DNA of 64,000 nt from Hydrogenophaga sp. GTDB taxonomy: Bacteria; Pseudomonadota; Gammaproteobacteria; Burkholderiales; Burkholderiaceae_C. Under the pieces are notes generated by a model that did not search any database, was not told the origin of the DNA, and worked only from the letters and a program-made list of their open reading frames with translations. Positions 48,934-57,904 of the stretch are shown here, piece by piece. Location of the stretch: the NCBI RefSeq assembly GCF_018780075.1, contig NZ_JADMKB010000034.1:21108-85107 (forward strand), read 5' to 3'. The position numbers and the translations under genes are program-made. Numbering within the stretch: the first letter of the stretch is position 1; every line of letters begins with the position of its first letter.

Positions 48934-50603
48934 AACCCCTGGTGACGGTGCTGGCGGTGGGTGCCCTGGCAATGGTGTCGATGGCGGCGCTGTACGCGGA
49001 CGGGCCCCGCTTCGGCGCGGGCGCGGCGTCGCTCCAGCCAACCGCGGCCCCCACGCCGCCCACCGCGGAGCAGGCCGCCGCCAACCCCTTTGGCGTCGCG
49101 TCCTCCGCCTCGTCCTCCCGGCGCCTGGCCAGCTGGATCGGGCCGGTGGCCGAGGCGGGCGTGGGCTGGGTGCGGGGCTTCAGCCCCACGCTGGATCCCT
49201 CCCAGGTGGCGCAGAGCGTGCCCGCGTCCATCCGCTTCAGCGGCATCCTGGAGTACCGGGACCCGGCCGACCCGGCGGCGTGGCAGCGGTACGTCCGGGA
49301 CCGGGTCCAGACCTTCAAGCCCGTGACCCGCCACTGGGAAATCTGGAACGAGCCGCCCAACTTCACCCCGAACACGCCGCCCGAGGTCTACGGGCAGATG
49401 GTGGCCCTGGCCCACGACGCGGCCAAGGGCGTGGACCCGTCGGTGCAGGTGGGCCTGGCGGCCCAGAGCGTCAACCTCAACTACCTCGACCGCGCGCTGC
49501 TCTCCGGCGCCAAGGACAAGTTCGACTTCATCACCGTGCACCCCTACGAGACGGCCGGCCTGATCCCCCGCGGGTTCGAGGCCCAGTACATGGCCATCGT
49601 GCCGACCATCCGCAAGATGCTGCGCGCGCGCAACCCCGAGCGCGCCCAGGTGCCGGTGTATTTCACCGAGGTGGGGCAGCCCATCGACGCCCGGAACGAC
49701 GAGACGGCGCAGGCCAGCCAGCTGCTGAAGGTCTACACCATGGGCCTGGCCCAGGGCGCGGCCCGGATTCACTGGTTCGAGCCCCTGGACGGCGACTCCG
49801 GCCCCTTCGGCCTGATCGGCCCCCAGGGCCCGCGCCCCGCCCACACGGCCCTGCGCTCGCTGATCACCCACCTCGGCCCGCAGCCGCGCTATGTGGGCTG
49901 GCTGTTGCTCGCCGACCAGCACCACGGGTTTCTCTTCGACGGCCCGCAGGGCCCGGTGCTGGTGGCCTGGAGCCAGCCCGGCACCACCGCGGCGGTGGCG
50001 CTCCCGGCCGGCAGCCGCGTGGTCGAGCCGCTGTCGGGCGGGGTGCAGGCGGCCAGCTCGCTGGCGCTGAACCCCGTGCCCGCCCTGGCCCTGCTGCCCC
50101 GGGACGCGGTCGCGTGGGTCCAGCTGGCGAGCGCCAACCAGGCCAGGCCCTTCCCCTGGAACGGCGACCACAGCGGCGCGAAGCGCATCGAATTCAGCGC
50201 CCCCGGCGGCCCGGCCGGCGAGCGCGGCCTGCACCTGGTTCAGGCGCCGGTGTGGCGCGACGTGGGCACCGAGCGGGTGCTCGACGCGGCGCCACGGGCG
50301 ATCACCGCGTTCACGGTGGACCCCAACTTCCTGTCGTACACCTCCCAGCCGCTGCGCATCACCGCGGTGGTTCGGCGCAATTCGGCGACCGCGGCCGGCT
50401 TCAACCTGAAGTACGAAAGCCGCAGCGGCACCCGAAGCCTGGGCTGGAACACGGTGCCGGCGCAAGGCGAATGGAGCACCCTGAGCTGGCCCATCACCGA
50501 CGCCCAGTTCGTGGGCAAGTTCGGGTACCACTTTTCTTTCGACTCGGACGCCACCCGGCACAGCAACTACAGCATCCGCAGCGTGTCGGTGAGCAAGGAG
50601 TGA
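48930..50603 (+). CDS. Exported clan-A glycoside hydrolase-like protein
   Basis: A 557-residue protein with an N-terminal signal peptide or anchor (residues about 3-23). The (beta/alpha)8 barrel has the clan-A pattern: acid/base E141 in HWEIWNEPPNF and nucleophile E247 in VPVYFTEVGQP, with HPYE between them. Cellulase/GH39-type folds place these glutamates on strands 4 and 7. The C-terminal ~200 residues are beta-rich. A hydrolase or lyase inside a Wzy-type locus usually trims the polymer, clears it from the periplasm or sets chain length. ATGA overlap with the VanZ gene. Confidence 0.84.
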   Translation: MKPLVTVLAVGALAMVSMAALYADGPRFGAGAASLQPTAAPTPPTAEQAAANPFGVASSASSSRRLASWIGPVAEAGVGWVRGFSPTLDPSQVAQSVPASIRFSGILEYRDPADPAAWQRYVRDRVQTFKPVTRHWEIWNEPPNFTPNTPPEVYGQMVALAHDAAKGVDPSVQVGLAAQSVNLNYLDRALLSGAKDKFDFITVHPYETAGLIPRGFEAQYMAIVPTIRKMLRARNPERAQVPVYFTEVGQPIDARNDETAQASQLLKVYTMGLAQGAARIHWFEPLDGDSGPFGLIGPQGPRPAHTALRSLITHLGPQPRYVGWLLLADQHHGFLFDGPQGPVLVAWSQPGTTAAVALPAGSRVVEPLSGGVQAASSLALNPVPALALLPRDAVAWVQLASANQARPFPWNGDHSGAKRIEFSAPGGPAGERGLHLVQAPVWRDVGTERVLDAAPRAITAFTVDPNFLSYTSQPLRITAVVRRNSATAAGFNLKYESRSGTRSLGWNTVPAQGEWSTLSWPITDAQFVGKFGYHFSFDSDATRHSNYSIRSVSVSKE

Positions 50604-50608
50604 CGGCC

Positions 50609-50758
50609 ATGCACCCACGGAACACGCGCTCCTGTCCTCCCCCGGGCTTCCTGGTGGCCCAGGCTTTGCCTGGTGCGGCCCGCCCGGTCCGGGGCCAACC
50701 TCGTCCAGCCCGGCAGCGCACCCGCTGCCGCCCTGATCCTTCCTGCTTCCGCTCTTAG
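50609..50758 (+). CDS. Possible 49-residue reading frame upstream of the BY-kinase gene
   Basis: ATG 50609 has AAGGAG 9-14 bases upstream (within the end of the hydrolase gene). The frame runs to TAG 50756-50758, 13 bases before the BY-kinase ATG. The product is basic and Pro/Arg-rich with no recognised family. It may be a coupling leader or not coding at all. Confidence 0.25.
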   Translation: MHPRNTRSCPPPGFLVAQALPGAARPVRGQPRPARQRTRCRPDPSCFRS

Positions 50759-50771
50759 AGCCCCCACTGCC

Positions 50772-53123
50772 ATGCTGCCCAACACCCTCCCTCCCCACGG
50801 TCCGCCGCACACCACGGCGCTGGCCTTGCAGCAGGCGCGCATGCTGCAATCCGCCCAGCGCGCGCGCGAAGAGACCGATGCCGCGCCCAGCGACGACATC
50901 GACCTCAAGGAAATCTTCCGGGCCATCGCCAGACACAAATGGATGATCGCGGGCATCACCCTGCTGTGCCTGGCGGCCGCGGCGGTCTACACCCTGCGCA
51001 TCACCCCGCTGTACCGCGCCACGACGCTGATCCAGATCGACCGCAGCGCCCAGAAGGTCGTGGGGTTCAACACCGAGGTGGAGCTCGATCAGGGCACCGC
51101 GTCCGACCAGCTGCAGCTGCGCACCCAGATCGAATTGCTCAAGAGCCGTTCCCTGGCCCTGCGCGTGATCGACGAGATGGGCCTGTACAAACCCGGTGAG
51201 GGCGAGGTGCCGTCGGACCCGGCGGCGCCCGCCGCGCCGGTGGCCACGCCCACCCCGCCGCCCGCCAACGACACCGGCTTCGTCGCGACGCTGACCCGGA
51301 ACTTCCGCCAGCTGTTCAACCCGGCGGTGAAGGACGGGGAACGCCTCAGCCGCAACGAGACCATCAGCGCCTTCAACGACTCGGTCAACATCGAGCCCCT
51401 GCGCAGCTCGCGGCTGGTGGAGGTGCAGGTCATGAACAAGGATGGCGAGCTGGCGGCGCGCATCGCCAACCAGATCGCCCAGACCTTCATCGCGATGAAC
51501 CTGGAGCGCAAGCTGGAGACCTCGGTCTATGCCCGGCAGTTTCTCGAAGAACAGATCCAGCTGACCAAGGCCAAGCTGGAGCAGAGCGAGCGGGTCATCA
51601 ACCAGTACGCCAAACGCAACGAGATCCTCAACCTGGGCGACAAGACCAGCGCCACCACGCAGAACTACGTCGATTTCTCCGCCGCGCTGGCCAAGGCCGA
51701 GCAGGACCGGATGAAGGCCGAGGCGCAGTACGAGGAGGTGCGCGCGCGGCCCGAGAGCGCCCCCCGCGTGCTGGACAACCTGGCGGTCCAGGCCTACAAG
51801 GAGCAGCGCGCCCGGCTGGAGGCCGAGTACGCGAAAAACCTGGCGGTGTTCAAGCCCAACTTCCCGGCGATGCTGCAGGCCAAGTCGCAGATCGACGAAC
51901 TGCAACGGCGCATCGACACCGAGGTGGAGACCATCCTGGCCTCGATCAAGGGCCAGTTCGACGCCGCCAAAAAGCAGGAAGCGCTGCTGCGCGCGCGCGT
52001 GGGCGCCTCGCGCGACGAGGTGCTGATGGTGCAGGACCGCAGCGTGGACCTGAACCTGCTCAAGCGCGAGCTCGACACCAACCGGCAGGTCTACGACAGC
52101 CTGTTGCAGCGCCTCAAGGAGGTGAGCGTCACGGGCGGCCTGAACACCAACAACATCTCGGTGGTGGACGCGGCGGAGTCCGCGCTGTTCCCCTTCCGGC
52201 CGCGCCCTTCGATCAACCTGGCCGTGGGGCTGATGATCGGCCTGCTGGCCGGCGTGCTGGCGGCCATCCTGCGCGAGCAGATGGACGACTCCATCAAGCA
52301 CGAAGACGAGGTGGAGCGCCTGTTTGCCCTGCCGCTGCTGGGCTGGATTCCGGCGACCCGCAAACCCCGGGGCATGTCCATCGAGTCGCTGGGCCTGCTG
52401 GCCCACTCGGAGCCCCGCAGCGGGTTCTCGGAGGCCTACCGCTCCATGCGGACCGCGCTGCAGTTCTCCACCGCCGACGGCGCGCCGCGGCACCTCATGG
52501 TCACGAGCTGCGGCAAGAACGAAGGCAAAACCACCTCCGCCCTGGCGCTGGCCATCAACTTCGCGCAACTGGGCCAGCGGGTCCTGCTGATCGACGCCGA
52601 CATGCGCCTGGCCTCGGTGCACAAGGCGCTGGGCCTGCCCAACGAGCGCGGTCTGTCCAACCTGCTCACGGGCGAAGCGCCCGCCGAAGAACTGATCCTC
52701 AAGACCGTGGTGCCGAACCTGGGTGTGCTGCTGGCCGGGCCCACGCCCCCCGACCCGGTGGAGCTGCTGATGGGCCCGGGGCTGCGCATGCTGCTCGACC
52801 GCGCCCAGGCGCTCGGCTTCACCCAGCTGATCATCGACGGGCCACCGCTGCTGGGCATCGCGGACGCCATCGTGCTGGGCAACCAGATCCAGCACATCGT
52901 GTTCGCCGTGAAGGCGTCCAGCACCAAGAAAAAAAGCATCAAGGACGCGCTGCGCCGCCTGCGCAACGCCGGGCTGGCGCCGATGGGCGTGGTGCTGACC
53001 CACGCACGCACCGAGCACACCAACGACGATGCCTTCGAGTCGTACTACGGTTACGGCCATGCGCCCGGCAAGACGGCGCCCGGCCTGCTGGGTGCGGCCA
53101 ACGGCGCGCGTGCGCCGTCCTGA
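50772..53123 (+). CDS. BY-kinase / Wzc-type chain-length tyrosine autokinase
   Basis: A 783-residue inner-membrane protein. Residues about 43-110 are the Wzz N-terminal part with the first transmembrane helix (WMIAGITLLCLAAAAVYTL). A long coiled-coil periplasmic region follows to about 480, then the second helix (NLAVGLMIGLLAGVLAAIL). The cytoplasmic kinase has Walker A (GKNEGKTTS, about residue 580), Walker A' (LLIDADMR) and Walker B (LIIDGPP). The C-terminal tail has a small tyrosine cluster (ESYYGYG), fewer than in E. coli Wzc. It controls polymerisation and export with the Wza-like protein and is probably reversed by the PHP phosphatase at 36.9 kb. Confidence 0.92.
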   Translation: MLPNTLPPHGPPHTTALALQQARMLQSAQRAREETDAAPSDDIDLKEIFRAIARHKWMIAGITLLCLAAAAVYTLRITPLYRATTLIQIDRSAQKVVGFNTEVELDQGTASDQLQLRTQIELLKSRSLALRVIDEMGLYKPGEGEVPSDPAAPAAPVATPTPPPANDTGFVATLTRNFRQLFNPAVKDGERLSRNETISAFNDSVNIEPLRSSRLVEVQVMNKDGELAARIANQIAQTFIAMNLERKLETSVYARQFLEEQIQLTKAKLEQSERVINQYAKRNEILNLGDKTSATTQNYVDFSAALAKAEQDRMKAEAQYEEVRARPESAPRVLDNLAVQAYKEQRARLEAEYAKNLAVFKPNFPAMLQAKSQIDELQRRIDTEVETILASIKGQFDAAKKQEALLRARVGASRDEVLMVQDRSVDLNLLKRELDTNRQVYDSLLQRLKEVSVTGGLNTNNISVVDAAESALFPFRPRPSINLAVGLMIGLLAGVLAAILREQMDDSIKHEDEVERLFALPLLGWIPATRKPRGMSIESLGLLAHSEPRSGFSEAYRSMRTALQFSTADGAPRHLMVTSCGKNEGKTTSALALAINFAQLGQRVLLIDADMRLASVHKALGLPNERGLSNLLTGEAPAEELILKTVVPNLGVLLAGPTPPDPVELLMGPGLRMLLDRAQALGFTQLIIDGPPLLGIADAIVLGNQIQHIVFAVKASSTKKKSIKDALRRLRNAGLAPMGVVLTHARTEHTNDDAFESYYGYGHAPGKTAPGLLGAANGARAPS

Positions 53124-53155
53124 GCCCCGCGTCCTGACACCCCGCAGCACACCCC

Positions 53156-54301
53156 ATGGCACACGCCCCGGCCCCCCTCGCGGCGAACCCGCGCCCCGGC
53201 GGCGTGCTGGCGGCCCTGCTGGATTTCGAGCGGGCGCCGGGCCGCTACCCGGTGGCGCGGCGCGAGCCCGCCCTGCTGTTCGACGGGGTGGGCACGGTGC
53301 TGCGGCTGGCCACGGACCGGGCGGTCGACGGGCTGGACTCCGGGGGGAGCGTCTCCGCGCTGCGCGCCCGGCAGGCGGCGCGGTTTTTCGTGCGCAACGT
53401 GATGCTGCGCCCCGGCGCGGACCACTACACCCTGCTGGGGCTGACCCCGGATTCGGCCCCCGAGCTGCAGCGCGCTCACTACCGGATGATGATCCGGCTG
53501 GCCCACCCGGACTTCGCCTCGGCGGACGAGACCTGGCCGGCCGACGCGGCGTCCCGCATCAACTTCGCCAACGACGTGTTGTCCTCACCGGTGCAGCGCC
53601 TGCGGTACAACGCCACCCTGGCGCCGGAGCCGACGCCGTCGGCGCCCCTCAAGGCCATCCCCGCCCCCCAGGGCACGCCCCGGGAATGGGGCGGTGAGGG
53701 CCGCCTGTCCCGCCTGCTGTCCCGCCTGCTGACCCGGCGCGGCACGCACGCGACGGTCACGGTCCTGCTGCTGGCGGGCGTCGGCTGGTTGTTCATCGAC
53801 ACCGAACACCCGGGCGCGTCGCTGACGGTCAAACGGGCGGCAGCGCCCACGGCAGCGTTGTCCCCGGCCGAGATCCACACACCGCAAGGCATGAGGCTGC
53901 TGCTCGACACCGCCACCCATTCGACCGCACAGGACACAGCCCCCACGACGATCCGCCTGGAAGACGTGCAACCCACGATGGACCAGGTGCTCGGTGCCCT
54001 GCGCTCGGGCCGGGGCGAAACGGTGCTGCAGGTGCTGAACCAGGAATGGCGCAGCCACCCGTCGACCACGCGTTTCGTGGGCGACTTCAACCAGCGGCTG
54101 GCGGGACGCACCGTGAGGGGCCTGGACGAAGTGAAGAGCAGCGGATCCAGCGCGGCTGGCCTGTTCGTGGTGGACAGCGCCATCGACTTTCGCTTGCAGA
54201 ACGCCTTGCAACAGGACGAGACGCTGCGGCTGAACCTGAAGGCGGTCTTCCTGGCGCACGACGGCGCGCCCGTGTTGACCCGGTTGGTGGCCCAGCCATG
54301 A
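53156..54301 (+). CDS. Membrane-anchored J-domain protein in the exopolysaccharide locus
   Basis: A 381-residue protein with an internal J-domain at about residues 89-152 (DHYTLLGLTPDSAPELQRAHY...). It keeps the HPD triad at 117-119, needed to stimulate Hsp70 ATPase, and the final RLRYN. A single transmembrane helix follows at about 197-214 (ATVTVLLLAGVGWLFI). The remaining ~165 residues are predicted to be outside the cytoplasm and match nothing that I recognise. A DnaK co-chaperone would fit assembly of the large envelope complexes, but this is inference. It starts 32 bases after the BY-kinase and overlaps the acyltransferase as ATGA. Confidence 0.72.
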   Translation: MAHAPAPLAANPRPGGVLAALLDFERAPGRYPVARREPALLFDGVGTVLRLATDRAVDGLDSGGSVSALRARQAARFFVRNVMLRPGADHYTLLGLTPDSAPELQRAHYRMMIRLAHPDFASADETWPADAASRINFANDVLSSPVQRLRYNATLAPEPTPSAPLKAIPAPQGTPREWGGEGRLSRLLSRLLTRRGTHATVTVLLLAGVGWLFIDTEHPGASLTVKRAAAPTAALSPAEIHTPQGMRLLLDTATHSTAQDTAPTTIRLEDVQPTMDQVLGALRSGRGETVLQVLNQEWRSHPSTTRFVGDFNQRLAGRTVRGLDEVKSSGSSAAGLFVVDSAIDFRLQNALQQDETLRLNLKAVFLAHDGAPVLTRLVAQP

Positions 54302-55476
54302 ACACGCTACGCCCCGGCGCCCTGGGCCCCACCCCCGCGACCGCCCCTTCGGTGGCGTCAGCCACCGCCATGGGCCATGTGTACGGCATTGATCTGCTGC
54401 GCTTCCTGGCCTCCCTGGCGGTGGTCCTGTTTCATTTCAAGTCGTTTGGCGTCGGTGCGCCGGAGCACCGGGCCACCGGGTCAGACGTCGCCTTTGATTT
54501 CTTGCCCGACTGGGCGGCCAGTGGCTGGATCGGCGTGCAGCTCTTTTTCGTGCTGTCGGGCTATGTGATTGCCCAGTCGGCGATCGGTGTCTCCTGGCAC
54601 GGCTTCTTCATCAAGCGCGCCATTCGCATCCTGCCGGTGCTCTGGATCTACGCCACCATGGCCTTGCTCGTCCGGGTGGCATCGGGAGAGTCCACTCTAG
54701 AGAGGCTGCTGGACTGGCTTCGAACCATGGTGCTCTCACCCAAAGGCCCCTACATCGACGGGGTGGTCTGGACTCTGGTGATCGAAGCCATCTTCTATGC
54801 GGTCATTGGCCTGTCGATCGTGGTCCGGCAGCGCCGTGGCGGCACGGCACTGGCGTCGCTGGATCACCTGGCGCTTCTGCTGGGCTCGGTCAGCGGACTG
54901 TTCCTGGTGTTTTGCAGCGTGGCGGCCGCCATGGGCCTTCAATTCGCCACGCCGCTGGACTGGTTTGGCTACAAGCTCCTGCTGCTGCATCACGGCGTCT
55001 ACTTTGCCCTGGGCATGACCCTCTTTTCAGTGACGCACCGCCAGGCAACGGCCGCGAAGGTGGCCGCCATGGCGCTGCTGGTGCTGTTGTGCCTGCTTGA
55101 AATCCGGCTCAAGGCGGACACAGACCGTGACATGGTGATCGCCGCGGCCATCTGGCTCTTCATGCTGGCCTGGCTGGTCCTGTCCATCACACTCCGCCCC
55201 CCGATCGCACGGCCCCGCATCAGGGGTGTTTTCACCACCCTGGGCAAGCTGTCGTACCCCATGTACCTCGGGCACTTCGTTTTGGGGATGTACCTTGTTC
55301 CCAAGCTTGCCCTGATCATCGAAGATCGACCGCTGCTGTTGGCGGCGTGCCTGCTGTTCATCACGTCGCTGGCCCTGTTGATTGCCCACGGCCCGGAGCC
55401 CTGGGGGCAGCAGAAACTGAGGTCCCTGTTTCAACGCATGGTGCCGGCCCGGCCCGCCAAGCAGCCGGCCGTTTAG
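54298..55476 (+). CDS. Acyltransferase-3 family membrane O-acyltransferase
   Basis: A 392-residue integral membrane protein with about ten transmembrane helices. YGIDLLRFLASLAVVLFHF carries the family's conserved arginine and histidine; LFFVLSGYVI and the following FIKRAIRILP are also typical. Such enzymes acetylate (or succinylate) exported polysaccharides. The ATG overlaps the J-domain gene stop. Confidence 0.87.
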   Translation: MNTLRPGALGPTPATAPSVASATAMGHVYGIDLLRFLASLAVVLFHFKSFGVGAPEHRATGSDVAFDFLPDWAASGWIGVQLFFVLSGYVIAQSAIGVSWHGFFIKRAIRILPVLWIYATMALLVRVASGESTLERLLDWLRTMVLSPKGPYIDGVVWTLVIEAIFYAVIGLSIVVRQRRGGTALASLDHLALLLGSVSGLFLVFCSVAAAMGLQFATPLDWFGYKLLLLHHGVYFALGMTLFSVTHRQATAAKVAAMALLVLLCLLEIRLKADTDRDMVIAAAIWLFMLAWLVLSITLRPPIARPRIRGVFTTLGKLSYPMYLGHFVLGMYLVPKLALIIEDRPLLLAACLLFITSLALLIAHGPEPWGQQKLRSLFQRMVPARPAKQPAV

Positions 55477-55554
55477 CCAGATGGCCCCCATTCCATCATT
55501 GACAACCCCGCCAACTGAACGCCACTGGCAACAGATCCACCCATGGGAGAACAC

Positions 55555-56541
55555 ATGAACATCCTGGTCGTCGGCGGAGCCGGCTACATCGGCTCGCACA
55601 TGGTCAAGCACCTGGCCCTGAAGGGCTGCGAGGTGACCACCCTCGACAACCTGGTCGGGGGCTTTCGCGACGCGGTGCTGCACGGCACGTTCGTCGAGGG
55701 GGACATCGCCGATCAGGCGCTGCTCGACGGGTTGTTTCGGACCCGGCGCTTCGACGCCGTGATGCACTTCGCCTCGCACATCCAGGTGGGCGAGTCGGTG
55801 CAGGACCCAGGCAAGTACTACCGGAACAACGTGGTGAACACGCTGACCCTGCTCGACGCGATGCGGCACGCGGGGGTGATGCGTTTCATCTTTTCATCGA
55901 CCGCGGCGATCTTCGGCGAGCCGCAGAGCGAACGCATCGACGAAGACCACCGCCAGCAGCCGATCAACCCCTACGGCCGCAGCAAGCTGATGGTGGAGCA
56001 GGCGCTGGCCGACTACGACCGCGCGTACGGATTGCGCTCGGTGTGCCTGCGCTACTTCAACGCCGCGGGGGCGGACCCCGAAGGGCAGCTGGGCGAGCGG
56101 CACGAGCCCGAGACGCACCTGATCCCCCTGGTGCTGCAGGCCGCGTCGGGCCGCCGCACCCACATCTCGGTGTTCGGGCAGGACTACGACACGCCGGACG
56201 GCACCTGCATCCGCGATTACGTGCACATCCACGACCTGTGCGAGGCGCATGGGCTCGCCCTGCAGAGCCTGATGGCCGGCGACCCCAGCCAGGCCTACAA
56301 CCTGGGCAACGGCCATGGCTTCTCGGTGAACGAGGTCATCGAGGCCGCGCGGCGGGTGACCGGACGCGACATCGCGGTGCAGTACGCACCGCGCCGCCCG
56401 GGCGACCCGGCCCGCCTCGTGGCCGACTCGACGCTGGCCCAGCGGCGCCTGGACTGGCGGCCGCAGTACGCGGCGCTGGACACGCTGGTGGAACACGCCT
56501 GGCAATGGGAGCGCCAGGGCGTGCCGCTCCAGAACGCCTGA
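55555..56541 (+). CDS. galE: UDP-glucose 4-epimerase
   Basis: A 328-residue SDR enzyme that interconverts UDP-glucose and UDP-galactose. GGAGYIGSH (residues 7-15) binds NAD; the catalytic set is S114/S115 and Y140-x3-K144 in NPYGRSK. The segments LRYFNAAGADPEG, HLIPLV and TPDGTCIRDYVHIHDL are specific to GalE. ATG 55555 is used rather than 55543 because GGGAG lies 6-10 bases upstream. A strong hairpin follows it at 56602. Confidence 0.94.
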   Translation: MNILVVGGAGYIGSHMVKHLALKGCEVTTLDNLVGGFRDAVLHGTFVEGDIADQALLDGLFRTRRFDAVMHFASHIQVGESVQDPGKYYRNNVVNTLTLLDAMRHAGVMRFIFSSTAAIFGEPQSERIDEDHRQQPINPYGRSKLMVEQALADYDRAYGLRSVCLRYFNAAGADPEGQLGERHEPETHLIPLVLQAASGRRTHISVFGQDYDTPDGTCIRDYVHIHDLCEAHGLALQSLMAGDPSQAYNLGNGHGFSVNEVIEAARRVTGRDIAVQYAPRRPGDPARLVADSTLAQRRLDWRPQYAALDTLVEHAWQWERQGVPLQNA

Positions 56542-56601
56542 CGCCATGGCACACCGTCGCGCCATCGCTGGACCGAGGAACCTGGCCTTGCGGCCGGTGA
56601 C

Positions 56602-56637
56602 CCGTGGCCACGCCGGCGCGCGCCGGCCTGGCCACGG
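56602..56637 (+). other. 36-bp near-perfect GC hairpin between galE and aminotransferase genes
   Basis: Two 17-base arms with a single mismatch around a two-base loop (arms CCGTGGCCACGCCGGCG and CGCCGGCCTGGCCACGG). It ends 22 bases before the next ATG. No T-tract follows, so simple termination is unlikely; mRNA stabilisation, processing or Rho-linked effects are options. Confidence 0.6.
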
Positions 56638-56659
56638 CCTGTGCGGAAGGGTGGTCTGA

Positions 56660-57835
56660 ATGCCCGCAGTGGGAATCCGGGAACTGGCGAACCTGAGCAT
56701 GGTCATCGCCCGCGGTGAGTTGCTGCGTTATGCGCGCGGCAAGGACGGGTACACCGCGCGGTTTGAAGACAGGCTGGCCCGGCTGATCGGCGTCCGGCAC
56801 GTGCTCACGGTCAACAGCGGCTCCAACGCGCTGATCACCGCCATGGCGGCCGCGGGCATCGGGCCCGGCGACGAGGTGCTGGTGCCCGCCTACACCTGGG
56901 TGGCCACGGCACTCGCCCCGCTGGCCGTCGGCGCCGTGCCGGTGCTGGTGAACATCGACGCGTCGCTGACCATCGACCCGCAGGACATCGAACGCCAGAT
57001 CACGCCGTTCACCAAGGCCATCGTTCCGGTCCACATGCAGAACGTGGTGTGCGACATGGACGCGATCATGGCGATCGCCCGGCGGCACAAGCTGCTGGTG
57101 ATCGAAGACGCCTGTCAGGCCGTCGGCCTTCGGTACAAGGGGCGCCGGGTCGGGGGCATCGGCGACCTGGGGGTGTTCAGCTTCAACCACCACAAGAACA
57201 TCACGGCGGGCGAGGGCGGCGCCGTGCTGACGAACGACGACCGCTACTTTGAGCGCGCCCGGATGTTCCACGACCCCGGCGCCTTCATCCGCCAGCACGC
57301 ACCGACCGACGAGCCCCTGTTCTCAGGCCTGAACTGCCGCGTGTCCGAGCTGACCGGCGCGGTGCTGCACGCGCAGCTGGGCCGCCTGGACCCCCTGCTG
57401 AAGACCTTGCACGCCCGGTACCCCGGCGTCGCGGACCTCTTTGCCGGTCGTCCCCATTGCCGGCCGTCGCCGCACCACAGCCCCGAGGACGCCGTGGCGC
57501 TGAGCGTGCTCTTCGACGACCCGGAGGAAGCGCGGATCTTCGGCCAGACCCGGGGCGCCGGGCGGCTGATCGACACCGGCCGGCATGTGTTCACCAACTG
57601 GGAAGCGGTGCTGTGCAAGCGGTCGTTTCACGAGCGGATGAACCCGCACCAGTGGGCCCACCGGGACATCACCTACCGCGTCGAGGACTACCAGGCGACG
57701 CTGGACATTCTCAGCCGGACCTGCAGGGTGTCGCTGGGCGCGCAGTACCCGGCGCCGGTGATGCTGCTGCAGAAGCGGACGCTGCGGGCGGCGATCGCCC
57801 GCCTGTCCGCACAGAGGGATGGGGCACCGGCATGA
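56660..57835 (+). CDS. DegT/DnrJ/EryC1/StrS-family aminotransferase
   Basis: A 391-residue PLP enzyme that would aminate a nucleotide-linked keto-sugar. The PLP lysine is K179 in FSFNHHKNITAGEGG. The cofactor aspartate lies in VIEDACQAVG, and NSGSNAL contacts the phosphate. The partner dehydratase or oxidase that makes the keto-sugar is not obvious in the window; the GMC-like oxidoreductase next door is a possible but unproven partner. AAGGGTGG precedes the ATG. Confidence 0.88.
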   Translation: MPAVGIRELANLSMVIARGELLRYARGKDGYTARFEDRLARLIGVRHVLTVNSGSNALITAMAAAGIGPGDEVLVPAYTWVATALAPLAVGAVPVLVNIDASLTIDPQDIERQITPFTKAIVPVHMQNVVCDMDAIMAIARRHKLLVIEDACQAVGLRYKGRRVGGIGDLGVFSFNHHKNITAGEGGAVLTNDDRYFERARMFHDPGAFIRQHAPTDEPLFSGLNCRVSELTGAVLHAQLGRLDPLLKTLHARYPGVADLFAGRPHCRPSPHHSPEDAVALSVLFDDPEEARIFGQTRGAGRLIDTGRHVFTNWEAVLCKRSFHERMNPHQWAHRDITYRVEDYQATLDILSRTCRVSLGAQYPAPVMLLQKRTLRAAIARLSAQRDGAPA

Positions 57836-57903
57836 CACGGGGCTTGCACCACGGCCGCAGCGCCCGCCCGCTCCCCCTGACCTGGCCGAACGGCGGTGGC
57901 TGA
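57832..57903 (+). CDS. Possible 23-residue coupling frame after the aminotransferase
   Basis: ATG 57832 overlaps the aminotransferase TGA (ATGA), and the frame ends with TGA 57901-57903, one base before the next gene's ATG at 57905. It could pass ribosomes across the 69-bp gap, as the repeat frame at 43714 may do. No protein family; it may be chance. Confidence 0.2.
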   Translation: MTRGLHHGRSARPLPLTWPNGGG

Positions 57904-57904
57904 C

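Noticed and set aside
48681..53162. A very long open frame on the minus strand (almost 1500 codons) opposite the VanZ, hydrolase and BY-kinase genes
   Set aside because: It is a GC-bias shadow of plus-strand genes with clear motifs; its composition (Arg, His, Gln, Gly, Ala rich) has no recognisable domain.
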